Assembly: GCA_041600415.1 (NCBI GenBank)
Contig: JBFIKF010000005.1
Span: forward strand, 62,001 to 126,000
Direction of reading: 5' to 3'
Origin: JBFJKD01 sp041600415
Lineage (GTDB): Bacteria; Pseudomonadota; Gammaproteobacteria; Pseudomonadales; Porticoccaceae
Length of the DNA stretch: 64,000 nt
In this document: in pieces, positions 8,385 to 17,900 of the stretch
Numbering within the stretch: the first letter of the stretch is position 1
Layout of the letters: each line of letters opens with the position of its first letter
Program-made: the position numbers and the translations under genes
Notes under the pieces: model-generated
Databases searched by the model: none
Seen by the model: the letters and a program-made list of their open reading frames with translations, nothing else
What the model was told of the DNA's origin: nothing

Positions 8385-9752
8385 ATGTTGCCGGACAACG
8401 CCGCCATCGAACCCGCTACACAATTCGGGGCAAGGCTGGCGAAACGTCGCGATAGTCTGGTGACGGCGCCCCCGCCAGCGGTGGAAGGCAAGGTGGTGCG
8501 CATGGTGGGATTGACTATCGAGGCTGTGGGTTGTAACGCCCCTGTGGGCGGACGCTGTCAGATCATTACTCCCGAGGGACGCCAGATAGAGGCAGAGGTG
8601 GTGGGGTTTGGTAACAACCGGCTGTTTTTGATGCCGATCAGTGCGGTGACGGGTTTATCCCCGGACTCGCTGGTAGTGCCGATGCGCGGTAGTCACAGTG
8701 TGGCGGCGGGAGAGGATTTGCTGGGCCGGGTAATAGACGGTAGCGGTCAACCGCTGGATCGCCTCGGGCCCATGCGTACGCCAGATCGGCTGCCTTTGCA
8801 GGGCCGGGCGATCAATCCCCTGGATCGCAAGCCGATACGCGAACCCCTGGATATCGGTGTGCGCGCCATTAACAGTTTACTGGCGATCGGCCGCGGCCAA
8901 CGCATCGGCCTGTTTGCTGGCAGTGGTGTGGGTAAAAGCACCTTGCTGGGCATGATGGCGCGCAATACCGATGCGGATGTCATTGTGGTCGCATTAATTG
9001 GTGAGCGGGGTCGCGAGGTTCAGGAGTTCGTTACCGAAATTTTAGGTCCTGACGGACTCAAACGGGCCGTAGTGGTTGCCGCGCCCGCCGATGATTTGCC
9101 CCTGATGCGATTGCATGGTGCCTGGCGCGCCACGGCGATTGCGGAATATTTTCGCGACCGTGGACAGCATGTACTACTGGTCATGGACTCGTTGACACGC
9201 TTTGCACAGGCGCAGCGGGAAGTTGCACTCGCCGTTGGTGAGCCACCGGTCAGTAAGGGTTACCCACCCTCAGTATTCGCCCGCCTGCCGCAGTTAGTAG
9301 AGCGCTCAGGCAATTGCGAACGGGGTTCCATCACCGGTATTTATACCGTGCTGGTGGAGGGTGACGATCACAACGATCCAGTGGTGGATGCGGCGCGGGC
9401 GATTCTCGACGGCCACATCGTATTGTCGCGATCTATTGCCGAGCGGGGTCGTTTCCCGGCCATTGATATCGACCGTTCGGTGAGTCGTCTGATGAACGTG
9501 TTGGTCACACCGCGCCAGTCGCAGCTGGCCCGTGAAGTCAAAGGATTGTCCGCTGTCTATCAACAAAATCTGGATCTGATCAGTGTGGGTGCCTATCAGT
9601 CAGGCACTGATCAGCGAATCGATCTGGCAATTGCGAGTCACTCCCAGCTGGAGAACTTTATTAGTCAGGACACACACGAAGCTGTCAATTGTGGGCAGAG
9701 TCAGATGGCGCTGGAGCAGCTCCTTCAGCTAATACAAAGTGCGGCAAACTGA
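8385..9752 (+). CDS. fliI: FliI, flagellum-specific ATPase
   Basis: 455 aa ATPase of the flagellar type III export apparatus, homologous to F1-beta. Walker A is AGSGVGKS (178-185), preceded by the conserved PLDIGVRAINSLL. Walker B (VLLVMDSLTRFAQAQRE) is also present. ATG 8385 lies two bases after the fliH stop and gives the normal family length. It works with FliH and FliJ, encoded on either side. Confidence 0.95.
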   Translation: MLPDNAAIEPATQFGARLAKRRDSLVTAPPPAVEGKVVRMVGLTIEAVGCNAPVGGRCQIITPEGRQIEAEVVGFGNNRLFLMPISAVTGLSPDSLVVPMRGSHSVAAGEDLLGRVIDGSGQPLDRLGPMRTPDRLPLQGRAINPLDRKPIREPLDIGVRAINSLLAIGRGQRIGLFAGSGVGKSTLLGMMARNTDADVIVVALIGERGREVQEFVTEILGPDGLKRAVVVAAPADDLPLMRLHGAWRATAIAEYFRDRGQHVLLVMDSLTRFAQAQREVALAVGEPPVSKGYPPSVFARLPQLVERSGNCERGSITGIYTVLVEGDDHNDPVVDAARAILDGHIVLSRSIAERGRFPAIDIDRSVSRLMNVLVTPRQSQLAREVKGLSAVYQQNLDLISVGAYQSGTDQRIDLAIASHSQLENFISQDTHEAVNCGQSQMALEQLLQLIQSAAN

Positions 9753-9875
9753 CGTCGTGGGCAACGCTCCGCGCCACCGTTATTTTTGCTGCATAAATAG
9801 CTGCAAGGAGCGTAAAGACTACGGGCTCCTGCCAACCTGTGGCCACGCAGGTCCAGCGCTTCGGTGCGGCGTACC

Positions 9876-10322
9876 ATGAGTCGGGCGGGACGGCTGGACA
9901 ATATCACCGATATTGCTCGCCACCGGGAAAATAACGCGGCGCGAATAATGGTCGAGCACCGGCGGCGGATTGAAAGCCACAGCGCGCGCCAGCGACAGTT
10001 GGAGGGTTTTTTGCAGGAATATCAACGGCGCCTGCAGGAGGATGCACAGCGTGGTGTGCAAGTGGCCCAGTTACAAAACTATCAGCTTTTTATACAGAAA
10101 CTGACTCAGGCTGTGCAACGACAGGCCAGAGAAGTGCAACGCTGTACTATCGAGCTGGAGACGCGACGGCAGCAGTGGTTAAAGTGTCGGCAGGCAGCGG
10201 ATTCACTGTCGAAGGTAGCACAGCGGCGGCGATTACAGGAACAGCAGGAGGGCCACCGCCGGGAGCAGCGGGAAGCAGATGACAGACCAGGGATGCCGGA
10301 CGGGGATAATGGCTGGCCATAG
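9876..10322 (+). CDS. fliJ: FliJ, flagellar export chaperone/stalk
   Basis: 148 aa, almost entirely coiled coil and rich in Gln and Arg, as expected for the FliJ stalk that penetrates the FliI ring. Sequence identity is low, as is usual for the family, so the call rests on position after fliI, length and coiled-coil character. ATG 9876 was preferred to an in-frame GTG at 9864. An unusually long 123-base gap separates it from fliI. Confidence 0.85.
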   Translation: MSRAGRLDNITDIARHRENNAARIMVEHRRRIESHSARQRQLEGFLQEYQRRLQEDAQRGVQVAQLQNYQLFIQKLTQAVQRQAREVQRCTIELETRRQQWLKCRQAADSLSKVAQRRRLQEQQEGHRREQREADDRPGMPDGDNGWP

Positions 10323-10403
10323 CGGCTTTTGAGCAGATAGTTTCGCTGCGGAATAACACTGCTGATTATCACACCGTCTTTCCGTGGCCGCGTCTCTCCA
10401 CCC

Positions 10404-10419
10404 TGGCGCGTCTTTTGCT
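10404..10419 (+). promoter_or_regulatory. Sigma-54 promoter upstream of fliK
   Basis: TGGCGC-GTCTT-TTGCT matches TGGCAC-N5-TTGCW at nine of ten positions, with correct GG-N10-GC spacing. It lies 100 bases before the fliK ATG in the 196-base fliJ-fliK gap. This makes fliK a separate sigma-54 unit, closed by the terminator at 12152-12180. Confidence 0.75.
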
Positions 10420-10518
10420 TGTTGTCTTGCGAGGGAGCAGTTTGGTGAAGGCCAGGTCCGGTGCAGGACAACAGTAGTCAGCTACCCGCTGATCGATAGC
10501 CACAGAGACAAGATAGCT

Positions 10519-12057
10519 ATGTCCGACAACCCCGGTGTTCAATTATTGACAAGCCCGTCCCCATCGGGGACAGGCCGATTCTCTGCAAGGGACGGCGCTG
10601 CGGGCGCTAACCAATTTCGTTCCGACTTCGCTGCACAACTTCAGAGTGGCGCGCAGGGCGCGGTTGCCGCGGAGACTGCTTCGGCGCGGGTACGCCCCAC
10701 AGGGGCGACTGGCACGGGTCCAGCGGCGCCCAGCCAGGTTGTGCCAGCTAGCCGGGTTCCCCCGAGCGAGGAGGTCAGGGTTTCTCTGGTACGGCCAGTA
10801 GCGTCACTGGTCACAGCAGTGATGGGGGATCATCCCCCTGTTGCTACCCAGTTGGTTAATAGGCCATGGAGCGAAGGGGCAATTGCATCCGGGGGCAGCA
10901 GCTTGCCGCGCCCCGGCAAGAGTCTGCCGTCGGCGGTGGATGTGACTGGCAATGCCCCGTTGGTCGGCAACCTGCCATCGGAATTGTCCAGCAATGGTTT
11001 TGACCTCACCGCGGTGATATTGCTCGCGGACCCGTTGTCAGCGCAGTATGAACAGCCAATAGCTGCACCCGAGGCAGGTGTATCCCTGTTTACCGACACC
11101 ACAGCGCTTGATCAGGGTGAAGGGGCTGTAGAGTCAAACCCGGGGATTGCCGCAGCGCCGGCCGAGGGCGCTAACCTGGCCCAGGGAGAGTTAACTCCCG
11201 GACTGGAGCGCGTGGTTCCGGCTCTATTCAAAGGGGCGTTTGATCATTCGCCACACGCCGCGGGAATTCGCGAACATCTGCAAACTGTGCCCGGTGGCAA
11301 ACTAACATCCGTGCCGCTCCCGGATGTCACGGCCACCAATATCCTCAAATCACAAGGTCCGACCGCGGTCTTAACACAAGACTCCCTGGCAGCCGAAATC
11401 CCTGTCGTTTCCGTGGATACGAAATTCGATTTGGGTGCGAAAGTCGGCGGTGAACTCGGTCTCGCGGCGAACGCTAGCAGTGTTGGACACACTACCGTTA
11501 CTAATCCGCCCGTCAGTTTAACATCCGTTCCCGCGTCACCCGCTGCGGCTGGAGCGCTTTCACCGTTCTCCTTACAGCTGGGGGATGCTACCCCTGGCAA
11601 TAATATCCCTGCACTGGCATTGCACACGCCTGCGGGCACACCGGGCTGGACCGGCGAGTTGGGCAATCAGATTCGCTGGCTATTGGAGCGCGGTGGACAG
11701 GTCGCCGAATTACGCCTCAATCCTGCTGAACTGGGCAGCGTAGACGTCAAGCTGAGCAGGGACGGCGACAGCACTAACGTTGTGTTCTACACGGCCAATA
11801 GTCATGCGCGGGAGTTGCTGGAAGCGGCATTGCCGCGGCTACGGGATATGTTCGCCGCCCAGGGTATGAATCTGGGCGAGGCTAATGTGTCCGAACATTC
11901 GCTGGCTCAGCACCATGCATCGCAGCACGCACAGAGCCAGGATGGTGATGGGTCGCGCCGTCGTGGCGCCCAGGGCGTAGCAGACGGTATCAGCGACGCC
12001 AGCGTTAACGTCTCCAGTGTAAACTTAACTCAGGGGTTGATTGATTATTACGTGTAG
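10519..12057 (+). CDS. fliK: FliK, hook-length control protein
   Basis: 512 aa. The first 400 residues are Ala/Pro/Ser/Gly-rich and poorly conserved, as expected for a molecular ruler. The C-terminal FliK domain (about 410-490) contains QVAELRLNPAELGSVDVKL, which switches export specificity through FlhB. The frame is open from 10384, but ATG 10519 (MSDNPGVQLL) is the plausible start because the sigma-54 promoter lies at 10404-10419. A strong intrinsic terminator follows. Confidence 0.9.
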   Translation: MSDNPGVQLLTSPSPSGTGRFSARDGAAGANQFRSDFAAQLQSGAQGAVAAETASARVRPTGATGTGPAAPSQVVPASRVPPSEEVRVSLVRPVASLVTAVMGDHPPVATQLVNRPWSEGAIASGGSSLPRPGKSLPSAVDVTGNAPLVGNLPSELSSNGFDLTAVILLADPLSAQYEQPIAAPEAGVSLFTDTTALDQGEGAVESNPGIAAAPAEGANLAQGELTPGLERVVPALFKGAFDHSPHAAGIREHLQTVPGGKLTSVPLPDVTATNILKSQGPTAVLTQDSLAAEIPVVSVDTKFDLGAKVGGELGLAANASSVGHTTVTNPPVSLTSVPASPAAAGALSPFSLQLGDATPGNNIPALALHTPAGTPGWTGELGNQIRWLLERGGQVAELRLNPAELGSVDVKLSRDGDSTNVVFYTANSHARELLEAALPRLRDMFAAQGMNLGEANVSEHSLAQHHASQHAQSQDGDGSRRRGAQGVADGISDASVNVSSVNLTQGLIDYYV

Positions 12058-12151
12058 CTAAACATCCGGGGGGTGCGCCCGTCGCGTAGCGCTTCCGGTA
12101 TCTCGGCATCATTTTTCGATCTTGACGTGCCATCCAGTCGTCGAGTTTTTG

Positions 12152-12180
12152 AGGGAGCGACCTGGTCGCTCCCTTTTTTT
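12152..12180 (+). terminator. Rho-independent terminator after fliK
   Basis: GGGAGCGA (12153-12160) pairs perfectly with TCGCTCCC (12166-12173) around a five-base loop, followed by seven T. It separates the fliK unit from the fliL operon, which has its own sigma-54 promoter 120 bases on. Confidence 0.95.
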
Positions 12181-12298
12181 ATACAGGCAGTCTTTTTTTC
12201 GTCGATTTTCCGCCATCCCCTCGGTCGTATGCCGTCAATGTTTTGGCAAAAACATAATGCACTTGGATAACTCTATGATTTCAATTACTAAATTAGAG

Positions 12299-12314
12299 TG
12301 GCACAAGTATTGCT
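12299..12314 (+). promoter_or_regulatory. Sigma-54 promoter of the fliL operon
   Basis: TGGCAC-AAGTA-TTGCT is a perfect match to the -24/-12 consensus. It lies 117 bases before the fliL ATG, after the fliK terminator. It should drive fliLMNOPQR-flhB and possibly flhA onward under FleQ control. The 374-base gap between fliK and fliL holds only the terminator, this promoter and the leader. Confidence 0.92.
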
Positions 12315-12431
12315 AAATATCTCGTGAACTCCGTTGTCCTGACGTTTACGGCGGGCCATGTTTGCAACAGCGCTGTAGCCGGCGCGTGGTGATATTTAGC
12401 ACCGCATTGTTTTTTGCTAAGGGGAAATTCG

Positions 12432-13016
12432 ATGGCAGTGGATGAAGAAGATCTGGATGCGTCCGAAGAGGAAGAGGTATCGCCAGCAAAGTCTGGAGTC
12501 GGGCTGAAAAATATTATTTTGTTTGCGGCGATTGCCATGCTGATGTCGGCAGTCGGCGCTGGTGCCACATATTTTCTGCTGTCTGGGAAGGACAACCCGG
12601 TGGGAGATGAAGTAGTCGAACCAGAGAAAAACGGCGTTGCTAAAACGGCACCCAAAAAACCCAATGCGAAAAAACAAACCGCCACACCAAAAGAGCCTGC
12701 CATTTATTCGCAGTTATCTCCGCCCTTTGTCGTAACCTTTCAAAGTCAGGGCCAGTTGCGTTATATGCAAATCAATTTGTCGGCCATGGCTCGCGATCAG
12801 AAAACCATCGACCAGGTTGAACATGACATGCCTGCTATTCGGGACGCCATCATTCAGACGTTGAGCGGGCAGGATTTCGAGACACTATCGTCTGTGGAAG
12901 GCAAGGAAAAAATGCGCAAAGATTTATTGCAGGCAACGCGGCGTATTGTGAATGACGGCAAAAAGCTGGAGCACGACGTCGAGGCAATTTTTATTACCGG
13001 CCTGGTGATGCAGTAA
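12432..13016 (+). CDS. fliL: FliL, stator-associated flagellar protein
   Basis: 194 aa, single-pass. A cytosolic acidic N-terminus (DEEDLDASEEEE) precedes a membrane segment near residues 31-54, a Lys-rich periplasmic linker and the FliL domain from about 95. The TTG at 12414 is in frame, but ATG 12432 has AGGGG seven bases upstream. FliL supports stator function around the MotAB ring. It is first in the operon, three bases before fliM. Confidence 0.92.
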   Translation: MAVDEEDLDASEEEEVSPAKSGVGLKNIILFAAIAMLMSAVGAGATYFLLSGKDNPVGDEVVEPEKNGVAKTAPKKPNAKKQTATPKEPAIYSQLSPPFVVTFQSQGQLRYMQINLSAMARDQKTIDQVEHDMPAIRDAIIQTLSGQDFETLSSVEGKEKMRKDLLQATRRIVNDGKKLEHDVEAIFITGLVMQ

Positions 13017-13019
13017 TTT

Positions 13020-14000
13020 ATGGCCACCGAGAATTTGCTCTCCCAGGAAGAAATAGATGCACTGCTGTCGAGCGTGGCGACCGGCGAGATTGACGCGGGC
13101 AGAGGTGTTAATACCGGTAATACGCGGGTCCGCGCGTTTGATTTTACTGCACAAAATCAACTGGCCGGGGGTCGTTTGCCGCGCCTGGCATTACTTAATG
13201 AACGGTTTTCGGCAACGTTTTCAGCGACGCTGCTTAACACCATAAAGCGGCCCAGTCAGGTGGTGGTGCGTAATCTTAGTATGGAAAGCTTTTCTGATTA
13301 CTTACAGGGTATAGCCGTGCCAGCCAGCATTAATTTTATCAGCGTTAAGCCGCTACGCGGCGAAGCATTGGTGGTGCTGGATTCAGCTTTGCTGTATGCG
13401 GTAGTGGATAATTTTTATGGTGGCAAGGGCACCCTTGCGGCGCCCATAGAACGCACCGAATTCACCCAGGCGGAAATACGTATGGCGCAAATGCTACTGC
13501 GTCATTTGTTTGTAGATATGGGTGAAGCCTGGTCCGCAGTAATAGCTCTCGAGTTCGATGTTGTGCGCACGGAAATTAATCCGGATTTTGCGAATAAATT
13601 AAGTCCCAACGAGCAGATGGTGGTGTCGACATTTGACATCGATTTCGATGGGGTTGGTGGCGCACTACAGGTGGCGTTCCCCTATACCATGATCGAACCC
13701 ATCCGGGATCGACTCGACACCCATCATCAGGACGACGATCACACCGTGGACGAACATTGGCGTGCGGTGCTGGAGGAAGAGTTAACGTTTGCCGAGGTTA
13801 CCCTGTCGAGCACCCTGGCGCGTACGCAACTGACCTTGGGAGAATTATTGATGCTGGATAAAGGTGATGTCATCGCCATTGATGTACGCGACACGGTGAC
13901 CTTGTGTGCGGAAGGGGTGCCCGTATTTCACGGTGAGTTCGGTGCATACAAAGGAAAAAATGCCATAAAAATTCGCGATCGGGCACTGCGCCCGCGCTAA
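13020..14000 (+). CDS. fliM: FliM, motor switch protein
   Basis: 326 aa C-ring protein. The N-terminal LSQEEIDALLS (7-17) is the conserved CheY-P-binding peptide, so the motor should respond to CheY even though no che genes lie in this window. The central CheC-like domain and C-terminal SpoA domain, which pairs with FliN, are present. Confidence 0.96.
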   Translation: MATENLLSQEEIDALLSSVATGEIDAGRGVNTGNTRVRAFDFTAQNQLAGGRLPRLALLNERFSATFSATLLNTIKRPSQVVVRNLSMESFSDYLQGIAVPASINFISVKPLRGEALVVLDSALLYAVVDNFYGGKGTLAAPIERTEFTQAEIRMAQMLLRHLFVDMGEAWSAVIALEFDVVRTEINPDFANKLSPNEQMVVSTFDIDFDGVGGALQVAFPYTMIEPIRDRLDTHHQDDDHTVDEHWRAVLEEELTFAEVTLSSTLARTQLTLGELLMLDKGDVIAIDVRDTVTLCAEGVPVFHGEFGAYKGKNAIKIRDRALRPR

Positions 14001-14047
14001 CGCCAGTAACCCAAGCTTGCAGGGTAATAACACAGAGGTTAGAAGCT

Positions 14048-14437
14048 ATGAATGATGTAATTGACGCCACAGAGACCACTGGTGCAGCGGCGCACAACGA
14101 TGCGTCCGGTGGCAAGGATTATGCCCCTGCCGGACTTAAGAATCTGACGCCGGACTCCGGGAGCCTGGCCAACGGCGACGTGAATCTGGATGTTATCCTC
14201 GATATCCCGGTGACAATTTCCGTTGAAATCGGACGAGCCCAGACTGCCATTCGCCAGTTATTGCAATACAGTCAGGGGTCGGTGGTGGAGCTGGACAGCC
14301 TGGTGGGTGAGCCCCTGGATGTGCTGGTAAATAGTACGTTGATTGCTCACGGCGAAGTGGTGGTGATGGAGGATAAGTTCGGTATTCGTCTCACCGACGT
14401 AGTGAGCCCCGCCGAACGGGTGAAAAAACTCAGATGA
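14048..14437 (+). CDS. fliN: FliN, motor switch protein
   Basis: 129 aa. A variable N-terminus (1-48) precedes the SpoA domain, with NLDVILDIPVTISVEIGR and HGEVVVMEDKFGIRLTDVV. FliN forms the base of the C ring and docks FliH. Its last four bases overlap the start of fliO. Confidence 0.95.
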   Translation: MNDVIDATETTGAAAHNDASGGKDYAPAGLKNLTPDSGSLANGDVNLDVILDIPVTISVEIGRAQTAIRQLLQYSQGSVVELDSLVGEPLDVLVNSTLIAHGEVVVMEDKFGIRLTDVVSPAERVKKLR

Positions 14438-14880
14438 AGCTCTATCGCTGGTGTCTGGGTGGTGCGTGGGTCAGCGTTGCCCAGTGCGCGTTGGCTATGG
14501 CTGAGGCCGGCGGTTCCACACTGGAACGCGGCTCGCGCAGCGGCGTGGACGGGGGATACCTGATCCAATTGGTCGCAGGTTTGGGGCTGGTGCTGGTCAG
14601 CATTGTTGTGCTGGCGTGGGCGCTGAAGCGGTTGCAGCGGTTGCCGTCAAAAATGCGCGGTGCGCTGCGTATTATCGGCGCCCTGTCGGTGGGTCCACGG
14701 GAGCGCCTGTTGCTCGTGCAGGTGGGCGAAACACAATTGTTAGTGGGTGTCTCGCCGGGTCGCATTTCGCGGTTACTTACGCTTTCGACACCGGTCGAAC
14801 CGGATGAGGAAGTAGCGCGGGGCAGCGCGCATGGTTTTGCCAAATTGTTGAGTGCCACCCAGGGTGTTAAAGCACCATGA
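14434..14880 (+). CDS. fliO: FliO, export-gate assembly protein
   Basis: 148 aa. A membrane segment lies near residues 46-68 (LVAGLGLVLVSIVVLAWALK), followed by a cytosolic FliO domain with the PRERLLLVQVGETQLLVGV pattern. FliO helps assemble the FliP pore. The N-terminal hydrophobic stretch may be a signal-like sequence. It overlaps fliN and fliP by four bases each. Confidence 0.9.
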   Translation: MKLYRWCLGGAWVSVAQCALAMAEAGGSTLERGSRSGVDGGYLIQLVAGLGLVLVSIVVLAWALKRLQRLPSKMRGALRIIGALSVGPRERLLLVQVGETQLLVGVSPGRISRLLTLSTPVEPDEEVARGSAHGFAKLLSATQGVKAP

Positions 14881-15620
14881 CACGGGTATGGTGCTGGCTG
14901 GCCCTGCCGTTGTTGTTGCTGGCGAGTGGGGTGAGCGCTGATCAAGGTCTGCCGTTGGTGACGGTTACCAACGGCGCGGGTGGCGCTCAGTCCTACAGTT
15001 TAAATATTCAGATATTACTGTTGATGACAGTAATGAGCTTGTTGCCGTCTGCCCTTATCGCGATGACGTCCTTTACCCGTGTACTGGTGGTACTGGCCAT
15101 TTTGCGCCATGCGTTGGGCACCGGACAGACACCTTCCAACCAGATTTTGTTGGGCCTGGCATTATTTACCACGCTGTTTATTATGACGCCGGTGTTTGAG
15201 CGAGCCTATACCGAGGGGGTTGCGCCTTATATTGGCGAACAGCTTGAATTTAAGGAAGCAGCTGTCAAGGCGATCGCGCCGTTTCGCGAATTTATGCTGC
15301 ATCAGACTCGCGACGCGGACCTCGCCCTGTTTATTGACCTGTCTGGCCAGGACGACATTGATGCCGCCGAAAACACTCCCCTGCAAATACTGTTGCCAGC
15401 GTTTGTTACCAGTGAATTAAAAACCGCGTTTCAAATCGGATTTTTAATTTTTATTCCCTTTCTTATTATCGATCTGGTGGTGGCCAGCATATTGATGTCC
15501 ATGGGTATGATGATGTTGTCGCCGGTGATGATTTCACTGCCGTTTAAATTGATGTTGTTTGTCCTGGTCGATGGTTGGGCGTTGATTATCGGTACCCTGG
15601 CTTCGAGCTTTTATGTTTAG
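14877..15620 (+). CDS. fliP: FliP, flagellar export gate pore
   Basis: 247 aa with a cleavable signal peptide (about 1-21), typical of FliP. It is followed by four membrane segments and the conserved MTSFTRVLVVLAILRHALG block. FliP5-FliQ4-FliR1 form the export gate. ATG overlaps the fliO stop. Confidence 0.96.
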   Translation: MTRVWCWLALPLLLLASGVSADQGLPLVTVTNGAGGAQSYSLNIQILLLMTVMSLLPSALIAMTSFTRVLVVLAILRHALGTGQTPSNQILLGLALFTTLFIMTPVFERAYTEGVAPYIGEQLEFKEAAVKAIAPFREFMLHQTRDADLALFIDLSGQDDIDAAENTPLQILLPAFVTSELKTAFQIGFLIFIPFLIIDLVVASILMSMGMMMLSPVMISLPFKLMLFVLVDGWALIIGTLASSFYV

Positions 15621-15638
15621 CGCGCGGTGGGGCAAACA

Positions 15639-15908
15639 ATGACACCGGAAGCCGTGATGGAAGTGGCGCGCGAAGCAATGTACATCACGATGCTACTGGC
15701 AGCGCCGCTGTTACTTTCCGCCCTTGCAGTGGGTTTGATCGTCGGTATATTTCAGGCGGCCACTCAGATTCAGGAAATGACCCTCAGTTTTATTCCAAAA
15801 CTTTTGGCAATGGCGGTGGCCCTGATGGTGGCCGGTCCGTGGATGCTCGATGTTATCAGTGCATTCACGCAGCGCCTGTTCGCCGATATCCCCATGTTGA
15901 TTGGGTAA
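15639..15908 (+). CDS. fliQ: FliQ, flagellar export gate subunit
   Basis: 89 aa with two membrane helices and the conserved GLIVGIFQAATQIQEMTL. The frame extends to a GTG at 15627. ATG 15639 gives the standard family length and has GTGGGG upstream. Confidence 0.95.
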   Translation: MTPEAVMEVAREAMYITMLLAAPLLLSALAVGLIVGIFQAATQIQEMTLSFIPKLLAMAVALMVAGPWMLDVISAFTQRLFADIPMLIG

Positions 15909-15950
15909 TTCTATGCACCGACAGCCATTAATTTTTAGCCGCGCCACCTC

Positions 15951-16721
15951 ATGGAAATAGCAACTGCAGATATTGTTCGTTGGGTGGGTAGCCTGTTGTG
16001 GCCGCTGGTGCGTATCACAAGTTTTGTACTGGCGGCACCCATTTTTGGTGCCCGTATGGTGCCCGTCAGGGTGCGACTGCTACTTGCCTTGTTACTTGCG
16101 TGGTTACTGTTGCCGACATTGCCGGCAATGCCGACCATCGACCCACTTGGCCCGGGTGGTTTAATTGTTTCCGCTAACCAGGTGTTATTAGGTGTTGCCA
16201 TGGGTTTTATTTTTCACCTGGTGTTTTCAGCGGTGGTCATAGCCGGTCAGAGTGTCGCCATGAGTATGGGGCTTGGTTTTGCGTCCGCGGTCGATCCTCA
16301 GAATGGCGTGCAGGTTCCGGTGGTCAGTCAATACTATATGGTGATGGTCACCCTGGTTTTTCTCGCTCTGGATGGTCATCTTGCATTGCTGGCTACCTTG
16401 GCGGACAGCTTCCATTTGTTGCCGGTGGGCGTGGGCGCATGGTCAGCGGATCTACCGTTGCAAATTGCGCTGTGGGGCAGTCGTATGTTCGTGGGTGCCT
16501 TGTTGATGGCGTTGCCGGCCATGGCGGCGCTGTTGCTGGTTAACCTGGCATTTGGCGTGATGACCCGCGCCGCCCCCCAGTTAAATATTTTTGCGGTGGG
16601 TTTCCCCATCACCCTGTTGGTGGGGTTTGTTATGTTGCTGTTTAGTCTGCAAACCTTGGTGCCGCAATTTACAGAGTTATTTGCGGCGGGCTTTGCGCTC
16701 CTGCGGAATATGCTGAGGTAA
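15951..16721 (+). CDS. fliR: FliR, flagellar export gate subunit
   Basis: 256 aa integral membrane protein with about six hydrophobic segments. The conserved SMGLGFASAVDPQNGVQVPV block is present. It forms part of the FliPQR pore. It sits 42 bases after fliQ and 3 bases before flhB. Confidence 0.95.
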   Translation: MEIATADIVRWVGSLLWPLVRITSFVLAAPIFGARMVPVRVRLLLALLLAWLLLPTLPAMPTIDPLGPGGLIVSANQVLLGVAMGFIFHLVFSAVVIAGQSVAMSMGLGFASAVDPQNGVQVPVVSQYYMVMVTLVFLALDGHLALLATLADSFHLLPVGVGAWSADLPLQIALWGSRMFVGALLMALPAMAALLLVNLAFGVMTRAAPQLNIFAVGFPITLLVGFVMLLFSLQTLVPQFTELFAAGFALLRNMLR

Positions 16722-16724
16722 ATC

Positions 16725-17900
16725 ATGGCCGAGCAAAGTAATGCGCAGGAACGCACCGAAGAACCCACCGCCAAGCGCCGTAACGATGCGCGCAAAAAAA
16801 GCCAGGTGCCCCGTTCGCGGGAACTCAATACGTTGCTGTCATTATTATGCGGCGGTGTGGGTATGTTGATCGTGGGCGAGATGGTGCTGCGTGGTCTGAC
16901 TGAATTGGTGCGCGATAGTTTTATTATCGACAAAGCGTTATTTGAGACACCAGCACATCTTGTGACACATTTCGCAAACACATTTAAGGCCGGGTTTTTG
17001 CTACTGGTGCCGTTGTTGGGTTTGCTCGTGGTGGCGGCTTTTGCTGGCCCTTTGGCCATGGGCGGCTGGTCGTTCAGTCTATCCGCAGTGGGATTCAAGC
17101 TGGAAAAAGTTGATCCGCTCAAAGGGTTGGCGCGAATTTTCTCTTCACGGGCGCTGCTGGAGCTGGTTAAAACCATTGCTAAATTTTCCCTTCTTGCGCT
17201 GGTAGCGAGCCTGGTTATTGCCAGCTCCCTGGACGATTTGTTGGTGCTGGGAGCACAAAATATCGAAACTGCATTGCGTGCAACCGCGTGGTGGTGTGGC
17301 TGGTCTTTTGTGGGATTTAGTGCAGTGTTGATTGCCGTCGCCGCCATGGATGTCCCGTATCAGTTGTGGGACAACACGCGCAAATTGCGCATGACCAAGC
17401 AAGAAGTAAAAGATGAAATGAAGGAAACGGATGGGCGACCCGAGGTCAAGAGTCGTATTCGCCAGTTGCAACAGGAAGCGGCGCGACGGCGCATGATGGA
17501 GGATGTTCCCACCGCCAATGTGGTGATTACCAATCCCACCCATTTCGCGGTGGCGCTGCGTTACGACGAACAGGGCGCCCGCGCGCCGATTGTGGTTGCC
17601 AAGGGGCGTGGCCTCGTGGCGCAACGTATTCGCGAACTGGCGGATCAACATCGTGTACCGCTGGTTTCCGCACCGCCGCTGGCTCGCGCCCTGTATGCCA
17701 GCGCGGACTTGGGCGAGGAAATTCCTTCGCAATTGTATCTTGCCGTGGCGCAGGTGCTGGCCTATGTCTACCAGCTTGCTCGTCTGTCCTATGGAGAATC
17801 CGCGCCGCCGGTGCCTCGGGATTTGCCGGTTTCCGAGGAATTTCTCAACCTGGTGTACGGCGACACTGATGCCGTAGAACCCGGCAGGAGTACCCCATGA
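16725..17900 (+). CDS. flhB: FlhB, export-specificity switch
   Basis: 391 aa. Four membrane segments lie between about 35 and 210, followed by a cytosolic domain with the self-cleavage site NPTH (270-273). Cleavage there switches export from rod/hook to filament substrates together with FliK. The charged N-terminus (ERTEEPTAKRRNDARKK) is typical. Its stop overlaps the flhA ATG. Confidence 0.96.
   Translation: MAEQSNAQERTEEPTAKRRNDARKKSQVPRSRELNTLLSLLCGGVGMLIVGEMVLRGLTELVRDSFIIDKALFETPAHLVTHFANTFKAGFLLLVPLLGLLVVAAFAGPLAMGGWSFSLSAVGFKLEKVDPLKGLARIFSSRALLELVKTIAKFSLLALVASLVIASSLDDLLVLGAQNIETALRATAWWCGWSFVGFSAVLIAVAAMDVPYQLWDNTRKLRMTKQEVKDEMKETDGRPEVKSRIRQLQQEAARRRMMEDVPTANVVITNPTHFAVALRYDEQGARAPIVVAKGRGLVAQRIRELADQHRVPLVSAPPLARALYASADLGEEIPSQLYLAVAQVLAYVYQLARLSYGESAPPVPRDLPVSEEFLNLVYGDTDAVEPGRSTP

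Noticed and set aside
9758..9773. GG-N10-GC match between fliI and fliJ
   Set aside because: TGGGCA-ACGCT-CCGCG lacks the TTGC part; too weak to call a sigma-54 promoter.
16376..17347. 323 aa antisense frame across fliR/flhB
   Set aside because: Shadow of two clear flagellar genes.
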